Origin: Clostridia bacterium
GTDB taxonomy: Bacteria > Bacillota > Clostridia > Oscillospirales > CAG-272
Direction of reading: 5' to 3'
Assembly: GCA_017466445.1 (NCBI GenBank)
Contig: JAFTUC010000010.1
Location: forward strand, 1-64,000
DNA: 64,000 bases
This document shows positions 46,429 to 56,560 of this stretch, in pieces. The position numbers and the translations under genes were made by a program. The notes beneath the pieces are model-generated. The model worked only from the letters and a program-made list of their open reading frames with translations. It had not been told where the DNA came from and ran no database searches. The stretch's first letter is position 1, and the number at the start of each line of letters is the position of its first letter.

Positions 46429-47292
46429 ATGTACGAATGTAAGATCGCAGAAAAATTGGTGGAGCTCCGCAATTCAAAGGGAGTAACACAAGAAGATGTG
46501 GCACAAAGCCTATCTATTTCAAATAAAACGGTTTCCAAATGGGAGAATGGTGCCTCGGCACCCGATCTTCCCATGGTTGTAGAACTCGCAAAATATTACG
46601 GTGTTACTACTGACACGCTTCTCGGACTTTCCGAGAACAAAAAGCAAAGCACAGCGGAAGAAATCCGCTCTTTGTTTGAGGGGCTTGATCGCCGTGAGTC
46701 TGTGCTCAAAGCCTTTGAAACAATAAGAGCTCTTGTTCCTTCAATGTATGGAACCATATCCAAATATTATGATGACGCTTATGATAAAGAAAACGTTTTT
46801 CCGACAGGTATGTCACATGGATACCGTTCCGCAATTTCACTCCATGAGTTCTTTGAGTTTACCGCAAGCTCGGAAGATGTGAATGTAGCCGTGATGATGC
46901 TGCGGAACAAGGCTAACTTTGCGTGGATGAGCGATCCGAACAAACAAAAAGAAATCGTGAAAATATTCAAATTTTTATCGAATGAAGATACGCTTGCCGT
47001 TCTTTATTACGTCCATTCTACAAACTGCTCCGAAAGCTTCACAGCGGACTATGTTGCGCGTAATACGGGACTTAAAGAAGAACGCATTACAGAAATCCTC
47101 GATGAATTCTGTTCCGTTGGCGCATGCCATTGGGTAACAGCGCACCTTTCCGAAGGAGAGATAAGAGTTTATGAGTGCCATGGAGACGGTATTATTTTGT
47201 CCCTAATTTGCTTGGCATTTGAGATAATGTGTGGCAGACAGTCCTACGACTACTGCTTTAACGGAAGATGCAAAATGATCGGAGGTAAGTAA
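46429..47292 (+). CDS. XRE-family regulator with C-terminal winged helix (A)
   Basis: 287 residues from the ATG at 46429, with GAGAGGTG 6 bases before it. HTH_XRE spans about 3-60 (LRNSKGVTQEDVAQSLSISNKTVSKWENG). A second helical region at about 160-240 (KIFKFLSNEDTLAVLYYVHST...ARNTGLKEERITEILDEFCSVG) looks like an ArsR-type winged helix. The C-terminus has Cys residues (CHGDG, CLAFEIMCGR, CFNGRC) that could bind metal. Its stop is one base before the start of a paralogous regulator. Two DNA-binding modules in one protein are unusual. Confidence 0.8.
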   Translation: MYECKIAEKLVELRNSKGVTQEDVAQSLSISNKTVSKWENGASAPDLPMVVELAKYYGVTTDTLLGLSENKKQSTAEEIRSLFEGLDRRESVLKAFETIRALVPSMYGTISKYYDDAYDKENVFPTGMSHGYRSAISLHEFFEFTASSEDVNVAVMMLRNKANFAWMSDPNKQKEIVKIFKFLSNEDTLAVLYYVHSTNCSESFTADYVARNTGLKEERITEILDEFCSVGACHWVTAHLSEGEIRVYECHGDGIILSLICLAFEIMCGRQSYDYCFNGRCKMIGGK

Positions 47293-47293
47293 T

Positions 47294-48100
47294 ATGAGTT
47301 TATCGGCTAATATTAAAAGATTGCGTCTTGAAAAGAATTTGACACAAGAGCAGCTTGCCACAAAGCTTGGCGTATCGGCGCAAGCAGTATCAAAATGGGA
47401 AACGAGCGAAACATACCCCGATGGTGCGCTTCTTGTTCCTCTTGCGAACGAGCTGGATGTTTCTCTTGACGAGCTTTTCGGAAACGATTCTGTCACGATG
47501 GCAGATATTTCGGGAAAAATTATGAAATTGATCCATAACACCGAGGCAAAAGAGCGTTTCAACGTTTCGCGTGATATTACTTGGCAGATCGAGCGCGGTT
47601 TGTTTAACTGCCGTATGGAGATAGAAAAGAAGTACGATCCAAACGAAATCAAGAATCAGAAAAACGCATCCTACATTCTTGACGATAACGGATTTACAAT
47701 CGTTTCTAATGGAAAAGAGCCTTTCTTCTCGGTGTTTCCAGAGCCGGCAGAGGGATACGGACATTTTTTGAACGACAAGGACGACATGCAAAAGATCTTT
47801 GCGGCGCTGTCACATACGGATACAATGAATGCTTTGATCTATTTGTATCATAAAACGGAGAATTATGTTTTTGAGAGTTCTGTTCTTGAGAAGGACTGCA
47901 ATATCCCGGGTGATAAAATAGAATCGGTGTTGGCGGATCTGCTACTGCTAAAGGTAATGTGGAAGCAAAATCTTATCATTAACGGCGAGGAGCGTACTCT
48001 GTTCGGGGAGCTGTTTTTATATTCTGATTTAAAATGTCACATTTCTCTGATTATGACATTTGCACAATTATTTTATTATTTGTTTGTGAATTATGAATGA
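47294..48100 (+). CDS. XRE-family regulator with C-terminal winged helix (B)
   Basis: 268 residues; GGAGG 8 bases before the ATG. HTH_XRE spans about 4-60 (LRLEKNLTQEQLATKLGVSAQAVSKWETSETYPDGA). The C-terminal part (about 160-240) repeats the winged-helix pattern of the preceding gene (QKIFAALSHTDTMNALIYLYH...). It is probably a diverged duplicate that acts in the same circuit. It lacks the Cys-rich tail of its neighbour and ends in a hydrophobic stretch (IMTFAQLFYYLF), which may mean a shortened C-terminus. Confidence 0.78.
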   Translation: MSLSANIKRLRLEKNLTQEQLATKLGVSAQAVSKWETSETYPDGALLVPLANELDVSLDELFGNDSVTMADISGKIMKLIHNTEAKERFNVSRDITWQIERGLFNCRMEIEKKYDPNEIKNQKNASYILDDNGFTIVSNGKEPFFSVFPEPAEGYGHFLNDKDDMQKIFAALSHTDTMNALIYLYHKTENYVFESSVLEKDCNIPGDKIESVLADLLLLKVMWKQNLIINGEERTLFGELFLYSDLKCHISLIMTFAQLFYYLFVNYE

Positions 48101-48125
48101 ATTTTTGCTTTTTTGTTTTTTTCTA

Positions 48126-48154
48126 TTGACATAATAATTAAAATACGATATAAT
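48126..48154 (+). promoter_or_regulatory. Promoter of the secreted-protein genes
   Basis: TTGACA (48126-48131), 17 bases, TATAAT (48149-48154): full consensus, 46 bases before the first secreted-protein start. Confidence 0.88.
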
Positions 48155-48200
48155 TCAATCGGCAAAACTGATTCAAAATAAATTTAAGGAGGGTTTTAAA

Positions 48201-48956
48201 ATGAAAAAAATTATCAGTTTAGCACTCGTACTCACATTTGTGTTTGCAATGTTCACATCAAGCTTTGCTACAAGCGACATTCCGGGAGTTACACATTCCA
48301 CCGGAGCTTGGGAGGTTATTGAGGACGGAAAGGGCGTAAAGGCAACATCCGCAGGTATCCTTCTTCTTGACGTTACCATGACAGCGGGATCTATCGAGTT
48401 CACTGTAGATATGGCTACCATTCTTTCGGGTGGAAAGCCTGCCGTTTATCTTCAGGGCACCGGATTTGAAAACGTGACCGGTACCATGAGCAACGAGATC
48501 GAGGCTGTCACCACCGATAGCTATTACATTTGGTTCCATCAGTATCCCTGCCTCGCGCTTGTTGATATGCAGGCGGGCAAATACGATGCAAGCTATCAGA
48601 ACAGCGCTAACGACTTCGATATGTATGTAGAGAATCCCAAGGAGCTCACAGAGATCACATTCAAATTTGAGTTCGGAAACGGATCCTGCCAGGCTTACAT
48701 CGCAGGCAAAAAGTGCGACAAGAGTATGCCGATCAGCTATAGCGCAACGGGAAACCAGGTAACTCTTTACGGTGCGACCGGAACTCAGTTCACAGATGTC
48801 AAGATAAACGGAGAGGACTACCTCTTCAAGGCACCCGTAGTAGACGATAACGCAGAGACAGGCGACGCAACCGTTATTGCAATCGCAGTTGTATCTTTCG
48901 CAACTCTCGCTGCAGGCGCAGTTCTCACTATTGCAAAGAAGAAGATCGCCAAGTAA
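48201..48956 (+). CDS. Secreted membrane-anchored protein of unknown function (A)
   Basis: 251 residues; signal peptide about 1-23; C-terminal transmembrane helix about 223-245 followed by KKKIAK. The body (about 28-205) is beta-rich with no family I can name. A LamG or jelly-roll-like carbohydrate-binding fold is a guess. Conserved with the next gene are GVTHSTG-WEVI, YIWFH-YPC, NDFDMYVENP and a paired-Cys segment (SCQAYIAGKKCDK). TGDAT before the helix recalls sortase substrates, but there is no LPXTG. Strong AGGAGG-type site upstream. Confidence 0.78.
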   Translation: MKKIISLALVLTFVFAMFTSSFATSDIPGVTHSTGAWEVIEDGKGVKATSAGILLLDVTMTAGSIEFTVDMATILSGGKPAVYLQGTGFENVTGTMSNEIEAVTTDSYYIWFHQYPCLALVDMQAGKYDASYQNSANDFDMYVENPKELTEITFKFEFGNGSCQAYIAGKKCDKSMPISYSATGNQVTLYGATGTQFTDVKINGEDYLFKAPVVDDNAETGDATVIAIAVVSFATLAAGAVLTIAKKKIAK

Positions 48957-48997
48957 GTAAAAAGATCAGTTTTAACCTTAAATTCGGGCGATTTATG

Positions 48998-49028
48998 AAA
49001 GACTTGTCGCATTTATCGGCAGGTCTTT
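48998..49028 (+). terminator. Possible attenuating hairpin between the secreted-protein genes
   Basis: AAAGACTTGTCG / CGGCAGGTCTTT (two G-T pairs) around an 7-base loop, then TGCC. It may partly terminate after gene A, giving less of gene B and the lipoprotein gene. No separate promoter was found downstream. Confidence 0.55.
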
Positions 49029-49083
49029 TGCCTTAAATATGCCATAAATATTTTAAAACAGATATTTTTAGGAGGATATCAAA

Positions 49084-49941
49084 ATGAAAAAACTAATAAC
49101 CCTTGTGCTTATACTCACATTTGTACTTTCCATATGCACGGTATCATTGGCCGATGAATATGTTATGTCCGGAGTAACTCATTCTACAGGCGAATGGGAA
49201 GTGATTGACGACGGAAGCGGTGTAATGTCATTTAGTCCCTTCGGAATCCTTGTTCTTGAAAAGACCGCAAAGCTCGGATCCATTGAATTTACCATAGATA
49301 TGGCTTCCATTCTAGCCGGTGGACACCCGGCCGTCTATCTCCAGGGAACGGGATTTGAAAATGTGACCGAGCTCGATGCTGCGGCAATTGAGGCGGCTAC
49401 TACCGACAGTCTTTACATTTGGTTTCACGAATATCCCTGCATAGCGATCACCAATATGAATAAAGGTCAGTGGTCTGCCGACCGTCAGGACAGTGCAAAT
49501 GACTTCGATATGTATGTTGAAAATCCCAATGAGCTGACTGAGCTCACCTTTAAATTCGAGTTTGGAGACGGCAAGTGTCAGGGATATATCAACGGAATAA
49601 AATGCGACAAAAACATGCCGTTCAGTTATGATGCAATCGGCGAGCAGATCGTTCTTCGCGGATCGGTAGCGACCGAATTCAGGAATGTTAAGATCAACGG
49701 CGAAGCAGTTGATTTCTCTTACAAGCTCGTAGAGGAGACTCCCGGTGAGCAACCCGCTGAAAATACAGGTAATGATACTACCGACGATACGCAGACAGAG
49801 AATACCGACAACCAAAAGAACGAGAACGACGAAAGTAACAAGGATGCTGTCAAGATAGTTCCGATAGTTATAGCTATCGTAGCTGCGGTCGCAGTTATTG
49901 CAGTAGTTGCAGTTATCGTTATCAAGAAGAAAAAAGCTTAA
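49084..49941 (+). CDS. Secreted membrane-anchored protein of unknown function (B)
   Basis: 285 residues; signal peptide about 1-23. A paralogue of the preceding protein, with the same about 180-residue body including YIWFHEYPC and GKCQGYINGIKCDK. It differs by a longer Asp/Glu/Asn/Thr-rich spacer (about 225-262) before the transmembrane helix (about 263-280) and KKKKA. The spacer would hold the domain further out from the membrane. AGGAGG precedes the ATG. Confidence 0.78.
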   Translation: MKKLITLVLILTFVLSICTVSLADEYVMSGVTHSTGEWEVIDDGSGVMSFSPFGILVLEKTAKLGSIEFTIDMASILAGGHPAVYLQGTGFENVTELDAAAIEAATTDSLYIWFHEYPCIAITNMNKGQWSADRQDSANDFDMYVENPNELTELTFKFEFGDGKCQGYINGIKCDKNMPFSYDAIGEQIVLRGSVATEFRNVKINGEAVDFSYKLVEETPGEQPAENTGNDTTDDTQTENTDNQKNENDESNKDAVKIVPIVIAIVAAVAVIAVVAVIVIKKKKA

Positions 49942-49974
49942 ATCAACCCATAGGATCAGGAGGAAAATAAAAGC

Positions 49975-51561
49975 ATGAAACATTTTTTACGTATACTGTA
50001 TTTTGCTCTCGCGCTTGTAATGTTAATGCAAGCTATGGTTGCGTGCACCGCCCAAGGAGGCTCGACAGCAACGGACAAAAAAAGCGATTCAAAGGATCCG
50101 TCCGACGGTGAAAAAGACGAGGCTGAACCTATAGTTTTACAGCTCACAGGAAAAAGAGAGGTCTTTTGGGACGATTATCTCCTTGATACCGAAAATACCA
50201 CAGCTACCCATGTGCTTCACCAGCCGACCGAGGCAGGTGTTGCCATTACACACGATCTTCCTTGGGAAGGAAATGCTACCGATTATCACTGCATTGTACA
50301 AGAGCCGGACGGGCTTTTAAGAATGTATTATCTCGGTTGGAATTTGAGCTTCTCAGGCGGTGTACGCTCAACTCCCATCAATGTTTGCTACGCAGAAAGC
50401 CGTGACGGTATAGTTTGGGAAAAGCCCGAACTGGATATAGCTACTTGGGACGGACAAAAGACGAATATTATCATAGACGGACGCACATCCGATGCGGTTA
50501 ATGACGGCTTTTTCGTTTTCAGGGATGAAAATCCCAACTGCCCTGCTGAGGAGTTATACAAGGGTCTTGTCAGACGTGACAAGGCAAACGGAAGCGGACA
50601 GGAGCTCTGGTGCTATACCTCGGCAGATGCCATACACTTTAAAAAGGGCTGGTGTATGACCGACAAGGGATGGTTTGACTCGCTCAATACGGTAATATGG
50701 GACGCAGAGTCGGAAACTTATATTTGCTATATCCGCGATTTTCACGGAGATGAAGACAAGGAAAAGGCTACAAGAGATGTTCGGTATATGTACTCCAGTG
50801 ATTTCCGTACTTGGAGTGATCCGGTGCAGCTCGACTTTATGGGAAAAGAGGATTACCCTCTTTATACCAACTGTATTTCGCAGTATCAGCGTGCTTCTCA
50901 AATCTATGTCGGATTTCCCACAAGATATTATGACCGCGGAGAATGGTCTCGTAATTACAGCAGACTTTGCGGCGCTGAGGCACGTCTGAAAAGATATCTT
51001 CTCGTTAAAAGATACGGTACAACTATCACAGACTGTGTGTTCATGTTCTCCAGAGACGGCGAAAAGTGGACTCGCTATGACGAGGCGTTTATGAGACCGG
51101 GACCCGAATATTCGGACAACTGGATATACGGCGACTGCTATCCCGCAAACGGAACACTTGTTGAAACTGCAGGAAAGCATGGAACCGAGAGCGAAATCTC
51201 ACTTTATTCCATGATAGGCGTTTGGAGCGAAAAGAATCCTGCCCAGCTCATGCGCTACACGATTCGCAAGGACGGCTTTGTTTCGCTGAACGCTCCGTAT
51301 AGCGGCGCTAAAATCACGACCAAGCAGTTCGTGTTCGGCGGCGAGGGTATCTCAATAAACTTTTCGACTTCGGCAAGAGGTTATGTTCGTATAACTCTTA
51401 CCGCAGAAGACGGAACCGTTGTAAAGAGTGAAGAGATCTTTGGAGATTCGTGCGACCGCATAGTTGATTTTGACAAAAAGCTATCTTCATTAGCAGGAAA
51501 GAAGGTAGTTATGGAGATAGAAATGAGAGATGCCGATATATATTCGGTTAAATTTGATTGA
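49975..51561 (+). CDS. Lipoprotein with five-bladed-propeller glycosidase-like domain
   Basis: 528 residues; lipobox MVAC (Cys24). After a Lys/Asp/Ser-rich linker comes a region resembling GH32/GH43-type propellers. FWDDYLLDT opens it, and CYAESRDGIVWEKPEL, MYSSDFRTWSDPV and FMFSRDGEKWTRYDEAF are repeated strand motifs. A C-terminal beta-sandwich (about 430-528) is likely. A catalytic set cannot be assigned from sequence alone. It is 33 bases after secreted protein B and may act on polysaccharide held by that pair. This is not a member of the GH93-like array. Confidence 0.72.
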   Translation: MKHFLRILYFALALVMLMQAMVACTAQGGSTATDKKSDSKDPSDGEKDEAEPIVLQLTGKREVFWDDYLLDTENTTATHVLHQPTEAGVAITHDLPWEGNATDYHCIVQEPDGLLRMYYLGWNLSFSGGVRSTPINVCYAESRDGIVWEKPELDIATWDGQKTNIIIDGRTSDAVNDGFFVFRDENPNCPAEELYKGLVRRDKANGSGQELWCYTSADAIHFKKGWCMTDKGWFDSLNTVIWDAESETYICYIRDFHGDEDKEKATRDVRYMYSSDFRTWSDPVQLDFMGKEDYPLYTNCISQYQRASQIYVGFPTRYYDRGEWSRNYSRLCGAEARLKRYLLVKRYGTTITDCVFMFSRDGEKWTRYDEAFMRPGPEYSDNWIYGDCYPANGTLVETAGKHGTESEISLYSMIGVWSEKNPAQLMRYTIRKDGFVSLNAPYSGAKITTKQFVFGGEGISINFSTSARGYVRITLTAEDGTVVKSEEIFGDSCDRIVDFDKKLSSLAGKKVVMEIEMRDADIYSVKFD

Positions 51562-51578
51562 TATCGCTTGTAAAACCA

Positions 51579-51610
51579 AAGACTCTCTGTCCCACACAAC
51601 AGAGAGTCTT
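51579..51610. terminator. Bidirectional terminator
   Basis: AAGACTCTCTGT / ACAGAGAGTCTT, a 12-bp perfect stem followed by GTTTTTATTT on the plus strand, between the lipoprotein gene and the convergent ygiQ-type gene. Confidence 0.92.
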
Positions 51611-51614
51611 GTTT

Positions 51615-53576
51615 TTATTTCTTCTTGTCTGTTCGAGCACCTTTTTTTGCACCGTTCGGATGATTTTGGCGATTTGTGGAGGCAGAAGCTCGTTTTTGGT
51701 TACCTTTTTTGCTCTTTGGCTGATCATAGCGCTTCGGGTCGCCTTTAGGCGCATATTTTGCGCGCACGAGGCAGTTTGGTGTGCTTCCTATGAGATCTTC
51801 CCTTCCGCATTTTATCAGTGCCTCGCGCACTATATCTGCGTTCTCGGGACGGTTATATTGGAGCAGTGCTCTCTGCATCATTTTGCTATGATAGTCGGAC
51901 TCGCAGTAGACCTCTTTCATTGTAAGCGGATCAATTCCCGTATAGAACATAACGGTAGACGCAGTTCCCGGGGTAGGATAATAATCCTGAACCTGCTCGG
52001 GAGAGCATCCCGTACGCTTTAAGTATTCGGCAAGCTCGACAGCGTCGGAAAGACGGCTTCCCGGATGGCTCGACATAAGGTACGGAACAAGGTACTGCTC
52101 CTTTCCGAACTCCTTGGTTATTTCGAAAAAGCGTTTTTTGAATCTATCGTAAACCTCGATGGACGGCTTACCCATACATTTTAAAACGTGGTCACTGCAG
52201 TGCTCGGGCGCCACCTTCAGCTGTCCGCTGACGTGATCTCTGACAAGCTTTTTGAAAAATGTCTCATCCTTATCGTAAACGAGATAATCAAATCGTATCC
52301 CCGATCTAACGAAGACCTTTTTCACCTTGGGAAGACTTTCGATCTGCGAAAGAAGCTCTGTATACTCGCTATGGTCAACCTTCAGATTTTTACACGGCGT
52401 AGGCGTAAGGCACTTTCTTTGTGCGCACACTCCGTCCTTTAGCTGCTTATCGCACGCGGGATATCTGAAGTTTGCGGTAGGGCCTCCGACATCGTGAATA
52501 TATCCCTTAAATCCGGGCATTTCTGTGATGAGCTTCGCTTCTGCCACTACGCTTTCCATGCTTCTCGAGCGAACGCTTCGTCCTTGATGGAAGGCAAGCG
52601 CGCAGAAATTACACGCTCCGAAGCATCCCCTATTGTGCGTTATGGAGAACTCAACCTCCTGTATCCCGGGAACTCCTCCGTCCTTTTGATACATGGGATG
52701 CCATTTCCTCGTATACGGAAGAGAATACACCTTATCAAGCTCTTCCCTTTCAAGCGGAGGCATCGGAGGGTTCTGCACGAGTATCTTATCTCCGTAAGAT
52801 TCTACTACCGCACGTCCCCTTATCGCGTCCTGCTCCATATACTGAATACCGAACGCCCTCGCGTAAGCCTTTTTATCATTCTTGATCTCTTCAAAGGAAG
52901 GACATTCGACCGATTCAAAATGCAGCGCATCTCCCGGTCTTGCGAGATATACAGTTCCTCTTACGTCGCGTATCTTTTTTATCGGAACGCCTTTATCGAG
53001 AAGCTTGGCTATACGTACAAGTATATTCTCGCCCATTCCGTAAGTAAGGATATCGGCGCGAGAATCGACAAGAACCGAGCGTCTTATCCGATTTTCCCAG
53101 TAATCGTAATGAGAAAAGCGACGAAGCGATGCCTCAAGTCCGCCGAGAATGATCGGAACGTCTCCGTAAGCCTCTCTTATGCGGTTAGAATAAACGATAG
53201 TCGCTCTATCAGGTCTGAGACCTATCCTACCGCCGGGCGAGTAATAATCGTACGAGCGCTTCTTTTTTGCGGCGGTATAGTGTGCCACCATAGAGTCGAT
53301 ATTTCCCGCACTTACGAGAAATCCGAGCCTTGGTCTGCCAAATCGCTTAAAATCCTCGCAGCTCTTATAGTCGGGCTGCGAAAGGATCGCTATTCTGAAT
53401 CCTGCGTTCTCAAGCACGCGAGAGATTATAGCCGTTCCGAACGAAGGATGATCGACGTACGCGTCGCCCGTAACGTAAACAAAATCGGGCACATCCCATC
53501 CGAGAAGCGTACACTCATCACGAGTTACGGGGAGAAATGAATCTCCCATACGCGGTAAAAATTTACATTCTGACAT
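51615..53576 (-). CDS. YgiQ-family radical SAM protein
   Basis: 653 residues, the usual length for YgiQ (UPF0313). The radical SAM cluster is Cys318, Cys322, Cys325 (RGCFGACNFC). The N-terminal half begins FLPVTRDE and includes ILGGLEASLRRFSHYDYW, the family signature. The C-terminal tail is Lys/Arg-rich and low-complexity, possibly for RNA or nucleic-acid binding. The reaction is not known. AAAGGA precedes the ATG. It follows the infB terminator and has no obvious promoter of its own. Confidence 0.9.
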   Translation of the reverse strand: MSECKFLPRMGDSFLPVTRDECTLLGWDVPDFVYVTGDAYVDHPSFGTAIISRVLENAGFRIAILSQPDYKSCEDFKRFGRPRLGFLVSAGNIDSMVAHYTAAKKKRSYDYYSPGGRIGLRPDRATIVYSNRIREAYGDVPIILGGLEASLRRFSHYDYWENRIRRSVLVDSRADILTYGMGENILVRIAKLLDKGVPIKKIRDVRGTVYLARPGDALHFESVECPSFEEIKNDKKAYARAFGIQYMEQDAIRGRAVVESYGDKILVQNPPMPPLEREELDKVYSLPYTRKWHPMYQKDGGVPGIQEVEFSITHNRGCFGACNFCALAFHQGRSVRSRSMESVVAEAKLITEMPGFKGYIHDVGGPTANFRYPACDKQLKDGVCAQRKCLTPTPCKNLKVDHSEYTELLSQIESLPKVKKVFVRSGIRFDYLVYDKDETFFKKLVRDHVSGQLKVAPEHCSDHVLKCMGKPSIEVYDRFKKRFFEITKEFGKEQYLVPYLMSSHPGSRLSDAVELAEYLKRTGCSPEQVQDYYPTPGTASTVMFYTGIDPLTMKEVYCESDYHSKMMQRALLQYNRPENADIVREALIKCGREDLIGSTPNCLVRAKYAPKGDPKRYDQPKSKKGNQKRASASTNRQNHPNGAKKGARTDKKK

Positions 53577-53595
53577 TTTATTTTCCTTTTAACTC

Positions 53596-53642
53596 AAAAC
53601 CGCCGTAGCGAGGCTTATTTTAAGCTCCGACACAGCGGTTTT
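53596..53642 (-). terminator. Terminator of the rimP-infB operon
   Basis: AAAACCGC and GCGGTTTT form the outer stem around a further short hairpin, directly after the infB stop. Confidence 0.75.
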
Positions 53643-53648
53643 TCAAGA

Positions 53649-56201
53649 TTACTGTTTAACTTCTACTATCTCAAACGCCTCGAGAATATCGCCTATCTTG
53701 ATATCGTTGAACTTCTCAAGACCGATACCGCACTCGTATCCCTGTGCGACCTCCTTGACATCGTCCTTGAAACGGCGGAGCGAGGAGATCTTATCCTCAA
53801 AGATGACCACACCGTCACGGACTACGCGGATCTGCGCGTTTCTTGCAACCTTACCGTCCTGAACGTAGGATCCTGCAATAGTACCCGCTCCGGGAACGTG
53901 GATAGTCTGTCTGACCTCGATATGTCCGAGAAGCTCTTCCTTGAATTTAGGAGCAAGCATACCCTTCATAGCAGCCTCGATCTCGTTTATACAGTCGTAG
54001 ATTATTCTGTAGGTACGGATATCGACCTTCTGTCTTTCCGCGCTATCGATAGCGCCCTTATCGGGACGTACGTTGAAGCCTACGATGATAGCGTTGGAAG
54101 CTGCCGCAAACATAACGTCGCTCTCGGTGATTCCGCCGACGCCGCTATGGATAACTCTAACCTTGACCTCTTCGTTGGTGAGCTTAAGAAGCGATGCCTT
54201 TACCGCCTCTGCCGATCCGCCAACGTCTGCTTTTACAACGATATTGAGTTCCTTGGTTCCTTCAGAGATCTGCGCGAACAGATCGTCGAGGCTGACCTTG
54301 GAGGCCGCCTTGAACTGCTCTTCCTTGCTCTTATTCTTTCTCTGCTCGGCAAGCTCACGCGCCATACGCTCGTCCTTGACCGCATTGAATTCATCACCGG
54401 AGGAAGGAACCTCGTCAAGACCTACGATCTCGACCGAATCCGAGGGACCTGCGACCTTAACGCTTCTACCCTTATCATCGGTCATTGCACGGACACGCCC
54501 GACCGCGGTTCCCGCGATAACTGTATCTCCGTGATTAAGAGTTCCGTTCTGAACGAGAACGGTTGCAACGGGACCTCTTCCTTTATCAAGGCGTGCCTCG
54601 ATAATAGTTCCCTTCGCTGCTCTGTTCGGGTTAGCTCTGAGTCCCTTCACCTCTGCTACAAGAAGGATGGACTCGAGAAGATCGTCTATACCCATTCCGG
54701 TAAGTGCCGAAACGGGGACGCATATAGTATCTCCGCCCCACTCCTCGGGAATTATCTCGTATTGGGTAAGGCTCTGCTTGATCTGTTCGGGATTAGCAGT
54801 CGGCTTATCCATCTTATTTATGGCAACGATGATATCAACGCCCGCAGCCTTAGCGTGGCTTATAGCCTCAATAGTCTGTGGCATTATTCCGTCATCGGCC
54901 GCAACTACGAGTACCGCGATATCGGTAACCATCGCGCCTCTGAGTCTCATAGAGGTAAACGCCTCGTGTCCGGGGGTATCGAGGAAGGTTATATCCTTGC
55001 CGTTTATATTAGTCTTATAAGCACCGATATGCTGAGTAATTCCACCTGCCTCGCCCGCGGTGACGTGAGCGTTTCTTATACGGTCAAGGATGGAGGTCTT
55101 ACCGTGGTCGACGTGACCCATTACAACTACGACGGGAGCACGCTCGATGAGGTTATCCTCACTATCCTCGCTGTCATCAAATAGCTTTTCCTCGATAGTC
55201 ACGACTTTTTCCTTGGTTACGACAGCACCAAGCTCGGTTCCTACGTATTCTGCGGTATCGTAATCGACCGTCTGGTTAACGGTAGCCATGATTCCGAGTC
55301 CGAAAAGCTTCTTTATTACCTCGGCCGCTGTCACCTTGAGTCTGGAGGCAAGCTCACCTACAGTGATCTCGTCGGGAACTGTGATGGAGACCTGCTGCTT
55401 AACGGGAGGCAGCTTTTCCTGCTTCTTCTGATTCTTTGCGGACTGAACATGCTTGCTTACTCGACCATCATTTCCCTGCACCTGAGGAGTCTGTTTCTTA
55501 CCGAACTTCTGTCTCTGCGAGGAGGAATGAGCCGACTTATCTTCACTTTCATAGCGCTCAAGCTTAGTATCGTATTTGGAAAGATCAACACTGCTTGCAC
55601 GCGTATCGATAACCTTGGTACCCGCACGGCGACCGGAGTTTTCGTCTGTACGGATAACTGTAACGGGAGACGCATCCTTAACATCGTTAGCACCCGGAGT
55701 GGGTCTTACGATATTTGCGGGAGTCTCTGCCTTCTTTTCTTTTTCCTTCTTTATCTGCTTTTGATTATTCTGCGTGGGAGCGAGAGGATTGGCAAAGCGA
55801 TCCTTCTTTTCGGGCACCGGCTTGGGAGTCGGCTTCTTAACGGGCGCAGAAGGCGCCGCCTCTTTCTTTTCGGGAGCCTTTTTCTCGGGAGCCTTATTTT
55901 TTTCCTCAACAGCAGGCTCTACGCGAGGATCACTCTTCTTTTCGGTGCTCGCAGCCTTATCTGCCTTCTCCTTATCCTCGGGTCTCTCTATCTCGATCTT
56001 AGTGACACCGTTAAGATAATCATTGATATTTGTGATCTGATTATTTTTCGTATAGTATTCTATTACAAATTCAAATTCGGTCTCGCTAAGGGGCGAAGAA
56101 TGGGTCTTACCCGTTATTCCGTTTGAGGCAAGTACCTCAAGCAGCTCCTTATTCTTAATTCCGAGATCCTTTGCAAGAACGCTGATTTTACAAGTTCCCA
56201 T
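53649..56201 (-). CDS. infB: Translation initiation factor IF-2
   Basis: 850 residues. The N-terminal IF2_N helical domain is about 1-55. A long Lys/Glu/Pro/Ala-rich linker runs to about 270, then a second IF2_N-type segment. The G domain starts at MGHVDHGKT (361-369), with DTPGHEAF and NKMD. The C-terminal domain binds initiator tRNA. GTP-dependent recruitment of fMet-tRNA to the 30S subunit. AGGAGG precedes the ATG, whose A is also the last base of the ylxQ stop. Confidence 0.98.
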   Translation of the reverse strand: MGTCKISVLAKDLGIKNKELLEVLASNGITGKTHSSPLSETEFEFVIEYYTKNNQITNINDYLNGVTKIEIERPEDKEKADKAASTEKKSDPRVEPAVEEKNKAPEKKAPEKKEAAPSAPVKKPTPKPVPEKKDRFANPLAPTQNNQKQIKKEKEKKAETPANIVRPTPGANDVKDASPVTVIRTDENSGRRAGTKVIDTRASSVDLSKYDTKLERYESEDKSAHSSSQRQKFGKKQTPQVQGNDGRVSKHVQSAKNQKKQEKLPPVKQQVSITVPDEITVGELASRLKVTAAEVIKKLFGLGIMATVNQTVDYDTAEYVGTELGAVVTKEKVVTIEEKLFDDSEDSEDNLIERAPVVVVMGHVDHGKTSILDRIRNAHVTAGEAGGITQHIGAYKTNINGKDITFLDTPGHEAFTSMRLRGAMVTDIAVLVVAADDGIMPQTIEAISHAKAAGVDIIVAINKMDKPTANPEQIKQSLTQYEIIPEEWGGDTICVPVSALTGMGIDDLLESILLVAEVKGLRANPNRAAKGTIIEARLDKGRGPVATVLVQNGTLNHGDTVIAGTAVGRVRAMTDDKGRSVKVAGPSDSVEIVGLDEVPSSGDEFNAVKDERMARELAEQRKNKSKEEQFKAASKVSLDDLFAQISEGTKELNIVVKADVGGSAEAVKASLLKLTNEEVKVRVIHSGVGGITESDVMFAAASNAIIVGFNVRPDKGAIDSAERQKVDIRTYRIIYDCINEIEAAMKGMLAPKFKEELLGHIEVRQTIHVPGAGTIAGSYVQDGKVARNAQIRVVRDGVVIFEDKISSLRRFKDDVKEVAQGYECGIGLEKFNDIKIGDILEAFEIVEVKQ

Positions 56202-56560
56202 TATGCTCTACCTCCTACGGATTCTCCGTTATCCGCTCTGATAAACATTGTTTTGTCAAGTTTTCCTGTTATAGCCGCCGACATGCCCTCATCAAAAAGC
56301 GCCACACACATAACGCTTGATTCCTTTCCGAGGATCGCGGCAAGTTCATCCCCCGTGACGTCAAGTCTTGCGAGGGTCGTCTTATAATACGCGCACGAAT
56401 CGCTGATCCGCTTTACGGTATTGTCCGACGCATCCGACGCTATCATAACGAGAAGCGGCTTTCGTTTTCCTCTCACAGAGTCCCTTACAAGCGCCGTACC
56501 CGTCACGAGATATCCCGCACGCCGTGCGAGACCGAGTATTCTTGTGATATAACTATCCAT
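56201..56560 (-). CDS. ylxQ: YlxQ, L7Ae-family K-turn RNA-binding protein
   Basis: 119 residues of the L7Ae/L30e fold ([14 protein letters not shown] near the start, ASDASDNT...). In Firmicutes this gene always sits between ylxR and infB. It binds K-turn-type RNA and is thought to assist translation. Its start overlaps the ylxR stop by one base. Confidence 0.9.
   Translation of the reverse strand: MDSYITRILGLARRAGYLVTGTALVRDSVRGKRKPLLVMIASDASDNTVKRISDSCAYYKTTLARLDVTGDELAAILGKESSVMCVALFDEGMSAAITGKLDKTMFIRADNGESVGGRA

Noticed and set aside
53898-55184. Long open frame antisense to infB
   Set aside because: It is fully inside infB on the other strand, with no start signals and no recognisable product.
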